Shown here: positions 23,201-30,956 of the stretch, piece after piece
How positions within the stretch are numbered: the first letter of the stretch is position 1
Layout: each line of letters begins with the position of its first letter
Source: an uncultured Bacteroidales bacterium
Lineage (GTDB): Bacteria; Bacteroidota; Bacteroidia; Bacteroidales; UBA932
Assembly: GCA_937899055.1 (NCBI GenBank)
Contig: CALBPX010000128.1
Coordinates: 1 to 45,015 of the forward strand
Length of the DNA stretch: 45,015 nucleotides
Reading direction: 5' to 3'
The notes under the pieces: model-generated
What the model saw: only the letters and a program-made list of their open reading frames with translations
The model's database searches: none
Told to the model about the DNA's origin: nothing
Position numbers and translations under genes: made by a program

Positions 23201-26044
23201 CAGTGGACCCTGAACGTGGTAGGACCTGACGGCAAGCCTGCTGACGCTGAAGTTCTTGCATTGATGTACGATGCTTCCCTTGACAAAATCAGAAGCCACT
23301 ACCTTGGCTCCATCTACCGCAGCTTCCCACGCCATATCACATACGCTTCTTGGAACAGCAGAAGTTCCAGTTCCTTCATAATGAACTACTCCCCTGCCTA
23401 TATGACATATACCCCTAATCTGGAACTCGATAACTTTATTGAACTTCCGGTCATACTGTACAGCCGGAACCGCTACCGTTTCGCCTACTCGAAAGCCCTG
23501 GGCGCAAGGGCAGGGGCTGTCTTATACGAGTCGGCTGCCATTGAAAAACAGCGGGCTATGGTTGAGGAAGATGCCGTTGAGGATAATAATGTGACCGTGA
23601 AAGCCTATGCAGCTAAATCTGAAGAGGCGGAATCTTCATGGCAAGAAACTGAAGATCAAAGTCCTCAAATCAGGCAGAACTTCAACGAGACCGCGTTCTT
23701 CCTGCCTCAGCTGGTAACCGACAAGGACGGAAACGTAGCCATCAGCTTCACCCTTCCGGAAAGTCTCACTCGCTGGAGATTTATGTCAATGGCCCATACC
23801 AAGGACCTGATGAGCGGATATCTTTACGATGAAATAGAAGCCCGGAAAGACTTCATGATAGCTCCCAACATGCCGCGTTTCCTGCGCTCGGGAGACATCA
23901 CCACCATCTCTTCTGCCCTTACAAACCTGTCGGAAAAGGATATTGAGGCAGATGTCAGGTTCGAACTCTTTGACCTTGCAACCGAGAAGGTATTCCACAA
24001 AGACAGCAAGAAGGTTCAGGCTGCTGCCGGCAAAACCTCCAAGGTAAGTTTCAGCTTCCCTGTAGAGGACAGTTACGACGTGATTGGAGTAAGGATAATT
24101 GCCGAGGGAGGAGGATTCTCAGACGGCGAGCAGCACTCCCTGGCTGTCCTCAGCAACAGGGTACGCCTGGTTGAAAGCGTAGCCCTCCCTGTCAGAGGAG
24201 GTCAAAAGAAGGAATTCTCACTTGAAAGCCTGTTCAACCACCATTCTGCATCGGCCACAAAGAAAACCCTTACCGTTGAGTTTACCGGCAACCCTGCATG
24301 GTATGCCGTGCAGGCCCTGCCGTCATTGGCCGAGCCAGATGACGACTGCGCAATATGCTGGACCAACGCCCTTTACGCAAATGCACTTGCAAGCAAGATA
24401 GCCAATTCCCAGCCCCGGATCAAGGGCGTGTTTGAGGCTTGGAAGAAGAGCGGCCAGAACAAGGAAACCCTGCTGAGCAACCTTCAGAAGAACCAGGAAC
24501 TCAAGAACATTCTCCTCAGCGAAAGCCCCTGGGTTCTGGAAGCCCGCAGCGAGGAGGACCAGAAGATGATGATATCCACGCTCTTTGACGTGATGAATAT
24601 AAAGAACATCAGCGATAAGGCCATAAAGAAGCTCAGCGACCTCCAGATGGCCGACGGCGGATGGACTTGGTTCAAGGGAATGGAAAGCAGCCCGTGGATA
24701 ACCGAGTATGTTCTCACGCAGGACATCAGGCTCAGGATACTGACAGGCGAAGAGCCGGACGGAACCAGAAAGAAGATGCACGGCAAGGGACTTGCCTTCA
24801 TGCATAACGAGGCTCAGAAGGAATACGACTGGATAATGAAGGAGAAGGTCAAGACCAAGGGAGTCTCTTACTTCATACTCAAGTATCTGTACCTGGTAAC
24901 CCTTGAAGCCCAGGCTAATGGAAAGAACCCGGCGGACCTTGTTCCCAAGAACAGGAAGACCATGTACAACTTCTTCCTGAACAAGGTGGCCGAGGTTCCA
25001 AAGAGCCAGGACATGCAGGAGAAATCCATGGCAGCCGTAATCCTGAAGGCCCACGGAAAGCAGAAGCTTGCCGACGAGTACATGCAGTCCATCAGGGAGC
25101 ACCTCACCAGCTCGGATGAAATGGGGATGTACTTTGCCTTCAACGAAAACCCCTATCGCTGGGGAAGTCTCAACCTCAACGCCCAGGTTGCAGCAATTGA
25201 GGCCTTTGATCAGGTTGCCGGCGATATGGAAACAGTGGAGGAGATGAAGATCTGGCTGCTCAAGCAGAAACAGACCCAGATGTGGGGCACATCAGCCCTA
25301 ACCGCAGATGCAGTGTTCGCCCTTTTGGCAAGAGGAGACAACTGGCTTGCAAGTGAAGGAATCGCTGAGCTGAATTTTGCCTCAAGAACAGTTTCTACCA
25401 ACAGGCCCGATGATGAAGGCAATGCTCCGGTTCCTGGCCTGAACTACATCAAGAGGACCTATACCGACGACAGCACCACCGATGCCAGGACAATTACCGT
25501 TGAGAAGAAAGACCAGGGCATTGCATGGGGTGCCGCCTACGCTACATTCTTTGAGAAACTGGCCAACGTAAAGGATAATCAGAACAAGGAGATGAGCATA
25601 ACCAAGGAACTCTTTGTAAAGAGGGTAAACAATGTATCCGAAACCGGCAACAAGGAAAACGGGGCGCTGGCCTACACCCTGGAGCCGCTGAAAAACGGTG
25701 CAACCATCAAGGTCGGCGACATTGTAACAGCCAGAATGGTAATCAAGACAGACCGCCGGATGGACTTTGTCCAGCTCAAGGAGCAAAGAGCCGCATGCTT
25801 TGAGCCTATGACCCAGCTTTCAGGCTACCGCTTTGGCGGAGGCACCGGCTATTACGAAGAAATCAAGGATGCTTCCACCAACTTCTTCTTCTACTCTCTG
25901 GGCAAGGGAACCTATGTTCTGGAAGTCAACTACAGAGCCTCCCGGGCAGGTGAATACGAGGCCGGACTGGCAACCCTTCAGTGCGCCTATGCTCCTGAAT
26001 ACTCAGCCCACACCTCCTCCTGCCGCATAACGGTAACAGATTAA
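20249..26044 (+). CDS. Bacterial alpha-2-macroglobulin family protein, no thioester motif
   Basis: The protein has 1931 residues from this start. The longer frame (20186) overlaps the promoter, while MKILYSTLIITIMALFGFSSASG is a proper signal peptide, without a lipobox. Order: helical N-terminal region (about 25-330), macroglobulin-type beta domains (about 330-1130, with TDRAIYRPGQTVYVKG and SVEEYKRPTFEV), a bait-like segment (about 1105-1155, low-complexity and charged), the A2M core (FFLPQLVTDKDGN, LPESLTRWRFMSMAHTKDL), then a helical TED-like domain (MADGGWTWFKGMESSPW). Where thioester members have CxEQ, this protein has DDDCAICW, so no thioester can form. It may be a periplasmic protease trap or envelope scaffold, as proposed for YfaS-like proteins. 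It appears monocistronic. Confidence 0.88.
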   Translation: MKILYSTLIITIMALFGFSSASGQDLSYDQLWKQVETAEGKDLPKTVIQLCDKILAKARSEKNKGQLLKAWFCRVEYKTQITPDTLYSNIRELETWAKDEKDPVTSMVLHSCIASIYSNYLAQNSWELDKRTNIDGGEDTPDIQQWGSMKFVQTVMDNVKASLSDMEALRKADNSKFMPFVEQGKHGSLYNHDMLHIISKRAISSLMMAKESAKDKKAVGNLIDDIENQTILSYSKAGNTDAFILSSLDMLDRRVSGEDDKDRKVQALEDLLSNSKVSTSQTSVEILIELARNLYSDNPAKAMEYCEQGIKGFPKYERCKYLEEIKENILKPSVSFLIPTFAYPGETRDLYIKYNNIDSVQIIFYKIPESLHKTIKENRIFTLKEEDLKKCTAVNPVTYVLERPSDYKTAGKTVQIQIPSEPGIYTCEAVAAGHQVFNWNIMRVGRLKLVTGCWKDRDLEVIVLDRISGQPVEGARVLMTKHSGNRGNDKVLEKTSGKDGKLVFSQIEEDFRGFSYNVSLKAELADDRFMPETSAYISRGSQNQENPETESLQIITDRAIYRPGQTVYVKGISYVQKDDQGKVLEGKEFTVTLENHNRETVDTKTVRTNGYGSFETSLQIPTSGLMGTYTVVVKGKQSHTISVEEYKRPTFEVTAERVEGSYKFGDKIEVKANAKTFSGVPLDEADVSYTVIRRRWSWWRMSGETVLETGQAKTDGNGYVSIPVTLVPLDEDEEDDRYSSNYCSYQIKVDITNAAGETQSAYTSVYAGNKSLVVRCSISGEINKDKDILLNMHVTNLDGTNLSKEVNYAVWTSKDGSKDIKVKDGKVRSNENVKMEDWKSLPSGKYIIEYSVKDDRGEVSEGKTPFMVFSVNDGKPVEGSDLWTYFADGKIWFGTSHSDAVIFMDIYSDGKNIESKVFRLSDELLEQDFTYIPQYGDGASIYFRMVRNDKFFNKYYTVTKPLPDSKLRLNWSVFRNTLIPGQAEQWTLNVVGPDGKPADAEVLALMYDASLDKIRSHYLGSIYRSFPRHITYASWNSRSSSSFIMNYSPAYMTYTPNLELDNFIELPVILYSRNRYRFAYSKALGARAGAVLYESAAIEKQRAMVEEDAVEDNNVTVKAYAAKSEEAESSWQETEDQSPQIRQNFNETAFFLPQLVTDKDGNVAISFTLPESLTRWRFMSMAHTKDLMSGYLYDEIEARKDFMIAPNMPRFLRSGDITTISSALTNLSEKDIEADVRFELFDLATEKVFHKDSKKVQAAAGKTSKVSFSFPVEDSYDVIGVRIIAEGGGFSDGEQHSLAVLSNRVRLVESVALPVRGGQKKEFSLESLFNHHSASATKKTLTVEFTGNPAWYAVQALPSLAEPDDDCAICWTNALYANALASKIANSQPRIKGVFEAWKKSGQNKETLLSNLQKNQELKNILLSESPWVLEARSEEDQKMMISTLFDVMNIKNISDKAIKKLSDLQMADGGWTWFKGMESSPWITEYVLTQDIRLRILTGEEPDGTRKKMHGKGLAFMHNEAQKEYDWIMKEKVKTKGVSYFILKYLYLVTLEAQANGKNPADLVPKNRKTMYNFFLNKVAEVPKSQDMQEKSMAAVILKAHGKQKLADEYMQSIREHLTSSDEMGMYFAFNENPYRWGSLNLNAQVAAIEAFDQVAGDMETVEEMKIWLLKQKQTQMWGTSALTADAVFALLARGDNWLASEGIAELNFASRTVSTNRPDDEGNAPVPGLNYIKRTYTDDSTTDARTITVEKKDQGIAWGAAYATFFEKLANVKDNQNKEMSITKELFVKRVNNVSETGNKENGALAYTLEPLKNGATIKVGDIVTARMVIKTDRRMDFVQLKEQRAACFEPMTQLSGYRFGGGTGYYEEIKDASTNFFFYSLGKGTYVLEVNYRASRAGEYEAGLATLQCAYAPEYSAHTSSCRITVTD

Positions 26045-26075
26045 CGGCTATAAATATGAATTAAAAGGCAGGAAG

Positions 26076-26876
26076 TTACTCGTTGAACCTTACCGGAAAG
26101 TCAAAGTATGTGTTCGGGTATGGCTCATTACGGAGCGTAAAGTGCCACCATTCGGAATACAAGGGCTTGAAACCGTGACGCATCATGGCCTGGCGGAGAA
26201 TCTGGCGGTTTTCATACTGCTGCGGCGTAACGCCCTTGTAGTCTGGATGGGCACTCGGGTCTAGCATATCGAATGTTCCGCCCATATCCACCTCCTTGCC
26301 GGTTCTCATGTCGAACAGCGTAAGATCTACGGTGCTGCCGCGGCTGTGACCAGACTTAGTGGCTATGTAATCCTGCTTGAACAGGTTGGCCTTGTCAAGA
26401 TTCGGGTAGAAGGCTCGCTTCATTGAAGTGTCAGCGTCCTTGGCCCAGCGGCAGAAATGTGCCACAGCCCTTGCCGGACGGTAGGCATCATAGATTTTCA
26501 GGCGGTAACCCTGGGCCTTTACGTCATCGCTGACCGCCTTGAGGGCTTTGGCCGCCTCTTTTGTCATAAGGGCCACAGGCTCTTCATAACCATCTATCCT
26601 TGAGCCTACGAAGTTGTAGGTTGAATAATATCTGATTTCCAAAATAACGTCCGGAACGGCTTCGGAAACAACCACGAATCCGCTGCGTATCATATTTGCC
26701 GGAACTTTCTTGACCACATTTTCTTTAATAGGATCTCCGAATCCCGAATCAGCCGGCTCTTCCACAACTGCCAGAGTGTCAGGGGCAGTCTTGGCATCAG
26801 ACTGCGAGTTCCCGCCGGTGCACCCCGCAAGACAAACTGCTGAAGCAACCATTAAAAGAAACAAATACTTTTTCAT
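26076..26876 (-). CDS. VanX-type D-Ala-D-Ala dipeptidase lipoprotein (M15D)
   Basis: The protein has 267 residues from the chosen ATG. MKKYLFLLMVASAVCLAGC is a lipoprotein signal with Cys19, which decides this start over an upstream GTG (27023) that would place the signal internally. A linker follows, then the M15D zinc dipeptidase domain: YDAYRPARAVAHF, SGHSRGSTVDLT (zinc His and Asp) and SEWWHFT (catalytic Glu and zinc His). Such enzymes cleave D-Ala-D-Ala in the periplasm or cytoplasm. As an envelope lipoprotein without vanH/vanA neighbours it is more likely to recycle peptidoglycan-derived dipeptide than to confer glycopeptide resistance. The upstream region has a promoter element, paired repeats and a strong hairpin. 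Confidence 0.88.
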   Translation of the reverse strand: MKKYLFLLMVASAVCLAGCTGGNSQSDAKTAPDTLAVVEEPADSGFGDPIKENVVKKVPANMIRSGFVVVSEAVPDVILEIRYYSTYNFVGSRIDGYEEPVALMTKEAAKALKAVSDDVKAQGYRLKIYDAYRPARAVAHFCRWAKDADTSMKRAFYPNLDKANLFKQDYIATKSGHSRGSTVDLTLFDMRTGKEVDMGGTFDMLDPSAHPDYKGVTPQQYENRQILRQAMMRHGFKPLYSEWWHFTLRNEPYPNTYFDFPVRFNE

Positions 26877-26954
26877 ACGAATAATCTCTAATCTTGTTTT
26901 ATCAACCATTTCAAAGGCAAAGCGTAAAAGCCACCCTTTCGGAGGGTAAAAATA

Positions 26955-26987
26955 CAAAAAAGGACGGCCGGTTAGTTCCGGCCGTCC
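26955..26987 (-). terminator. Strong hairpin terminator or leader attenuator
   Basis: GGACGGCCGG (26962-26971) pairs perfectly with CCGGCCGTCC (26978-26987) around a 6-nt loop, and on the minus strand a T-run follows (26961-26955). It can terminate the AraC-type gene ending at 27140, but it also lies in the 5' leader of the dipeptidase gene if the promoter at 27050-27057 is used. Confidence 0.8.
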
Positions 26988-27049
26988 ATTGTTTTCATAG
27001 TTTGAAGCGTGTTTATTATACACTATACTTTAATCCGAATTCAGCAATA

Positions 27050-27057
27050 CAAAGGTA
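27050..27057 (-). promoter_or_regulatory. -7 promoter element upstream of the dipeptidase gene
   Basis: TACCTTTG on the minus strand matches TAnnTTTG. There is no -33 box at the usual distance, which would fit an activator-dependent promoter. The leader to the ATG at 26876 would be about 167 nt. Confidence 0.4.
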
Positions 27058-27081
27058 CGGGCACAGATACAAGAAAAATTT

Positions 27082-27118
27082 GCAGAATCCTGCAAAACAT
27101 TGGCAAAATCCTGCAAAA
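27082..27118. repeat. Direct repeats GCA(G/A)AATCCTGCAAAA, 21-bp period
   Basis: GCAGAATCCTGCAAAA (27082-27097) and GCAAAATCCTGCAAAA (27103-27118) differ at one base and are exactly 21 bp (two helical turns) apart. They lie about 40-75 bp upstream of the start point predicted from 27050-27057. This is the layout of AraC-family half-sites. Confidence 0.5.
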
Positions 27119-27139
27119 AGAGGTTCCGCGGGAGGAATT

Positions 27140-28813
27140 TTAGCCTCTCGTCTTACTTGGTGAGGTATTGAATGTACGTTTGAAGGCGCGGGAGAAAGAA
27201 GCCGCATCCTCAAAGCCGCAGCGGCTTGCTATGTCGGCTACCGAAGATTCAGGTTCATCATGCAACAGCATCTTTGCTCTTTCCAGACGGAGCCTGAGAA
27301 CATAGTTCTGGGTTGTAAGGCCGGTCAGAGATTTCACCTTGCGGCCGAGCTGGCTGCTGGAAAGGCACATATGAGAGGCTATGTCCTCCACTCCCAGACG
27401 GCCGGAGTCTATGTTGTCAGCCACATAAGAAACCAACTTGTCCAGGAAGGCCTGGTCTGCCTTGTTGATTTCCGGGGTCTGGCTCTGCGCCTGATCTTGC
27501 TGTTGAGAGTCCTCATATTCCATTCGGAGAGCCCGCAGTGCAGACTCCATAGCAGCCCTTTGGGCAATTATACGCCTTCTCATGATCAGCCATACTGTTA
27601 CGGCCAGGACAGCCGCCAGAAGGAGTCCGAACAGAATAATCAGATGCTTGGCCCGGTTGGCCTTAAAGTATTCCGTCTTGAGAGCATCGTTTTCCAGGCT
27701 TGCTTCATAGTGGCTCAAACTCTCGGCACTGGCAAGGTTGTAGAGCGAATCCTTGATTCTGTCGTAAAGTTCATACTGAATCTGGGCCTCCTTGCTGTCG
27801 GAAGAAATCAAGGTCTCAAAAAGCCCCTTGCGGGCCTGCATTTCGTTGTGGGAATCTTTTATCTGGGCCGATATGTCTGCCGCCTCGCGGTAGAACTGGG
27901 ACGCCTCCGAAAAACGGCCTTCCAGATAAAGCAGACGGCCCATCTTGTTGCAGGATATAATCAGCGAAGGCAGGTTGTTGACCTTGCGGAAGTAAGGAAT
28001 TACCTGGAGAAGGTCTGCTTCTGCTTCGTCAAACCGGCTAAGACCAATCAGGGCCGAGGCCCTTTGCGAGAGCCGGATCATGGCCTGTGGCTCACGCCCC
28101 AGCTCCGTGTCCAGATCGTATGCCTTTTGGGCAAAGTCCAGAGAAAGTTCATCGTTGCCCTTTGCATGGTAAACCTCAGATGCCATGCCCAAAAGAATGC
28201 TCAGCCTGGGTTTGTATTTTGCCTTCTTGCACACTTCTATGCCCTTGAGCACATATTTTTCGGCAATGTCGTAACGCCTGGCAGAAACATAGATCCCGGC
28301 AAGGGTGTTGAGGCTGCTGCTTATACGGTCAAGGTCTCCGCTTTCCTTGTCGAGCAGATAGCACTGCTCGGCAAAGTGGGCGGCAGCCTCAAAATTGCTC
28401 AGGCGTGTGTTACCTATTGCCAAAATGCTGAGTATGTCGGCCTGGAAATCCTTGTCCTTTACTGTCTTGCTCAAGGCAAGAGCCTCCGTAGCACAGCCGA
28501 TGCTCAGGTCATACTGATGGATAAGGTACAGGTAATCGGCCACATGGTAGTTGACCGTCATCTGAACCTTTTCTTTACTGTCCGTGGCGGAAAAAGTCAG
28601 AGGATATTCCGTTATTTCCCTTTTTTCCAGTTCCGCCATTATAAGATTGGCGGTTTCAACCGAATATTGCTGACGGAAAGAACTTAACAGACTGCATACG
28701 GTATCTTTTTTTGCCAAAGAGTCCAGACCGTAACCGGAGCCTTCAGCGGCCCCAACGTTTGGCAGAACCAAAACAATCGCTATAAAGAAAACCAATAATA
28801 AAGTCCGTTTCAT
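27140..28813 (-). CDS. Membrane TPR regulator with C-terminal AraC DNA-binding domain
   Basis: The 557-residue protein has an N-terminal signal or membrane segment (about 1-22), tetratricopeptide repeats (about 85-340) predicted outside the cytoplasm, one membrane helix (about 378-400, LIILFGLLLAAVLAVTVWLIM), a coiled linker, then two AraC helix-turn-helix units (about 455-557) ending FEDAASFSRAFKRTFNTSPS. This is a one-protein transmembrane regulator frequent in Bacteroidetes. The signal is unknown. The likely target is nearby: AraC-like paired repeats lie 22 bp after its stop codon, upstream of the dipeptidase gene. It is divergent from the small gene at 28895. Confidence 0.88.
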   Translation of the reverse strand: MKRTLLLVFFIAIVLVLPNVGAAEGSGYGLDSLAKKDTVCSLLSSFRQQYSVETANLIMAELEKREITEYPLTFSATDSKEKVQMTVNYHVADYLYLIHQYDLSIGCATEALALSKTVKDKDFQADILSILAIGNTRLSNFEAAAHFAEQCYLLDKESGDLDRISSSLNTLAGIYVSARRYDIAEKYVLKGIEVCKKAKYKPRLSILLGMASEVYHAKGNDELSLDFAQKAYDLDTELGREPQAMIRLSQRASALIGLSRFDEAEADLLQVIPYFRKVNNLPSLIISCNKMGRLLYLEGRFSEASQFYREAADISAQIKDSHNEMQARKGLFETLISSDSKEAQIQYELYDRIKDSLYNLASAESLSHYEASLENDALKTEYFKANRAKHLIILFGLLLAAVLAVTVWLIMRRRIIAQRAAMESALRALRMEYEDSQQQDQAQSQTPEINKADQAFLDKLVSYVADNIDSGRLGVEDIASHMCLSSSQLGRKVKSLTGLTTQNYVLRLRLERAKMLLHDEPESSVADIASRCGFEDAASFSRAFKRTFNTSPSKTRG

Positions 28814-28864
28814 AAAATACAGCGGCTCTCAAAAATTGTCCGTAAAGATAAGAAAACATATTCG

Positions 28865-28872
28865 TATATTTG
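28865..28872 (+). promoter_or_regulatory. -7 promoter element
   Basis: TATATTTG matches TAnnTTTG, 22 bp before the ATG at 28895. Confidence 0.4.
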
Positions 28873-28894
28873 AACCGTCTATTCAGGAATTGAT

Positions 28895-29302
28895 ATGAAA
28901 TTGAGAAAAACAAAGCTGATACTGGGTTCCGTTTTGGTGCTTGCCTTAGCGGTTCTGCTTCTGACGTGCCCCGGCAAGAGGGCCCACAGAGAGGCCTTGG
29001 TTGAAGCAATAGGAGACGAGATTGTAAAGGAAGCCGAACTGAACACTCAGGGCGATGCAGCCGCATCGTTCAAAGAAATCAATGAAAATTTCTACAACTC
29101 TGCCGTAAGCCCATATCTTAAGGTTTTGGGCTACGGGATTTTCAGCATAGGTTATCTGGAAGTTTCCGAAAGCCGCCAGAAGGTGTCGTTCGGCATCTTG
29201 GGAATGGTCTTTGTCAAAGACAGAGACCACATAGCGCATAAGGTTCCTTTGCTCAGAGGCCCTGCGCCCATAAACATAGAAGAATCTGCCCAAAAGTCCT
29301 GA
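28895..29302 (+). CDS. Small membrane-anchored protein, possibly DUF4359
   Basis: The 135-residue protein has one N-terminal membrane helix (about 8-24) directly followed by TCPGKRAHREAL, then a soluble domain with GYGIFSIGYLEV and VSFGILGMVFV. Text of this kind (Cys-Pro after the helix, helix, then a short beta unit ending in a GxxGxVF strand) resembles DUF4359 proteins of Bacteroidetes, a family without known function. The Cys is not in a proper lipobox. It is a single gene with its own promoter element, convergent with the permease gene. Confidence 0.6.
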   Translation: MKLRKTKLILGSVLVLALAVLLLTCPGKRAHREALVEAIGDEIVKEAELNTQGDAAASFKEINENFYNSAVSPYLKVLGYGIFSIGYLEVSESRQKVSFGILGMVFVKDRDHIAHKVPLLRGPAPINIEESAQKS

Positions 29303-29345
29303 TCCGACCTGATTGCATATCAGAAAATCCTTTCCGAAGCGGCTT

Positions 29346-30914
29346 CTAAAAACCGTTGAGGTTCATATAAACCGTAGGCATCAGAAGCAGAAGGCCTATG
29401 AGCATGAACACCAGGAGTATCTTCCAAAACCACTTGAACCACACATCATAAGGTATTCTGGCCACACCCAGCACTCCCATCAGCACGGCGGATGTAGGAG
29501 TTATCATGTTGGTAAAGCCATCGCCGAACTGATAGGCCATGACTGTTGCCTGGCGGCTCAGCCCTATCACATCCGAGAACGGAGCCATGATGGGCATGGT
29601 AAGGGCTGCCTTGGCCGTGCCACTGGGTATGAAGAGGTTGAGCACGGTCTGTATGCCGTACATGATGGAAACCGTTCCTCCCTGGCTTGTTCCGCTCATA
29701 GTGTTTGCCAGGGCGTAAAGTATTGTGTCCATAACCTTTCCTGCGGTGAGCACTTCAATTATGCCGCCGGCAAGACCCACAATAAGAGCCGCAGAAAGAA
29801 TATCCTTGGCCCCGCCTATGAACTCCACAGCTATCTTGTTTGCGCTGCTGCCCATAGCAACACCGCTCACTATACCCATTCCAAGGAACAGGGCAGAAAT
29901 CTCCTTCACATACCAGTCATAGCCAAGAACTCCAACTACCAGAAAAACAATGGTAAAGGCCAGCACGCCGAGGATGTAGTACAGATATGATTTACGGAGG
30001 GTGATAATTCCTGCCACAACATACAGGGCAGAAACTATCGGGATACAGACAAAAGTAAATTCCCTGCCTCCGAGAGTTACGGTGGTCTTTGGATAAAGCA
30101 CAGATACAGCGGCAAGTATAATTGCCGTAAGAATGAATATCACCCATGCGCTCACCGGAGTCTTGCTCTCAAACTCCATAGTGGCGCTTTCTTCTTCTCT
30201 CTTGCGCCAATACTCGTCCAGACGGTATGTAGGGCTGCTCTGAGGGTTCTTCTTCACCCTGTTTGCATACCAGAGTGTAAAGCCTATGATGAGCAGGGTC
30301 AGAACCACCCATACAAACATCCTGTACTCAAAGCCGGAAAACAGAGGCAAGCCGCTCAGCCCCTGGGCTATGCCTATCGTAAACGGATTGAACACCGCCC
30401 CGCTGAAGCCGATATGCGCCGCAACATATACCATCAGCACTCCGGTTATGGAATCATAGCCCATGGATATGGCCAGCGGAATGAATATTATGATAAAGGC
30501 TATGGTTTCTTCGCTCATCCCGAATACAGCACCAAACACGCTGAATATCACCATAGTGGCAACTATGATAAGCCAATGTTTGTGAACCTTCTTCAAAAAA
30601 GACCTGATTCCGAAATCTATTGCCCGGCTGCTGTTGAGAATCTGAAAAGCGCCGCCTATTACCAGTACAAAGGCAATTATGGCGGCCTGCCTCCTGAATC
30701 CGTCAACTATGGCTCCAAGAACCTGCCAGGTCTGCGGACTGGATTCTACCTTGTGGTAAGACTCCGCCACAATTACATCCCGTTCCGCTCCGTTTACACT
30801 CACCGTCTGGTGGTCGAACTCTCCGGCAGGAATTATCCATGTAAGTATTCCGCACAGAAGCAGAACGGAACCTATGATTACAAAAGTATGTGGTATTTTT
30901 CTCGCTTTAGCCAT
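29346..30914 (-). CDS. YfcC-family permease (C4-dicarboxylate/basic amino-acid type)
   Basis: The 522-residue inner-membrane protein has about 12-13 hydrophobic segments. It belongs to the DcuC-like PF03606 group: start IPHTFVIIGSVLLLCGILTWIIPAGEF, then GMSEETIAFIIIFIPLA, AAHIGFSGAVFNPFTIGIAQG and NLFIPSGTAKAALTMPIMAPFSD, the YfcC signature. Family members are annotated as arginine/ornithine antiporters or dicarboxylate carriers, and few are tested. It is the last gene of the long operon, 42 bp after the cyanophycinase-like gene, so it probably imports the small product of the upstream peptidases: a dipeptide, aspartate or a basic amino acid (inference). Confidence 0.85.
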   Translation of the reverse strand: MAKARKIPHTFVIIGSVLLLCGILTWIIPAGEFDHQTVSVNGAERDVIVAESYHKVESSPQTWQVLGAIVDGFRRQAAIIAFVLVIGGAFQILNSSRAIDFGIRSFLKKVHKHWLIIVATMVIFSVFGAVFGMSEETIAFIIIFIPLAISMGYDSITGVLMVYVAAHIGFSGAVFNPFTIGIAQGLSGLPLFSGFEYRMFVWVVLTLLIIGFTLWYANRVKKNPQSSPTYRLDEYWRKREEESATMEFESKTPVSAWVIFILTAIILAAVSVLYPKTTVTLGGREFTFVCIPIVSALYVVAGIITLRKSYLYYILGVLAFTIVFLVVGVLGYDWYVKEISALFLGMGIVSGVAMGSSANKIAVEFIGGAKDILSAALIVGLAGGIIEVLTAGKVMDTILYALANTMSGTSQGGTVSIMYGIQTVLNLFIPSGTAKAALTMPIMAPFSDVIGLSRQATVMAYQFGDGFTNMITPTSAVLMGVLGVARIPYDVWFKWFWKILLVFMLIGLLLLMPTVYMNLNGF

Positions 30915-30956
30915 AACGCTTCAAAGGTAAAGAATCCGGTGCAAGCCACCAAAGTT

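Noticed and set aside
26076..26876. Glycopeptide (vancomycin) resistance cluster
   Set aside because: Only a VanX-type dipeptidase lipoprotein is present; no VanH dehydrogenase, VanA-type ligase or VanRS genes are adjacent.
27082..27118. CRISPR-like repeats
   Set aside because: Only two copies with a 5-bp gap; far too short for repeat-spacer units and no cas genes in the window.
27260..28687. 475-residue plus-strand open frame opposite the AraC-type regulator
   Set aside because: It is the antisense of a gene with clear TPR and AraC motifs; its length is explained by codon bias on the other strand.
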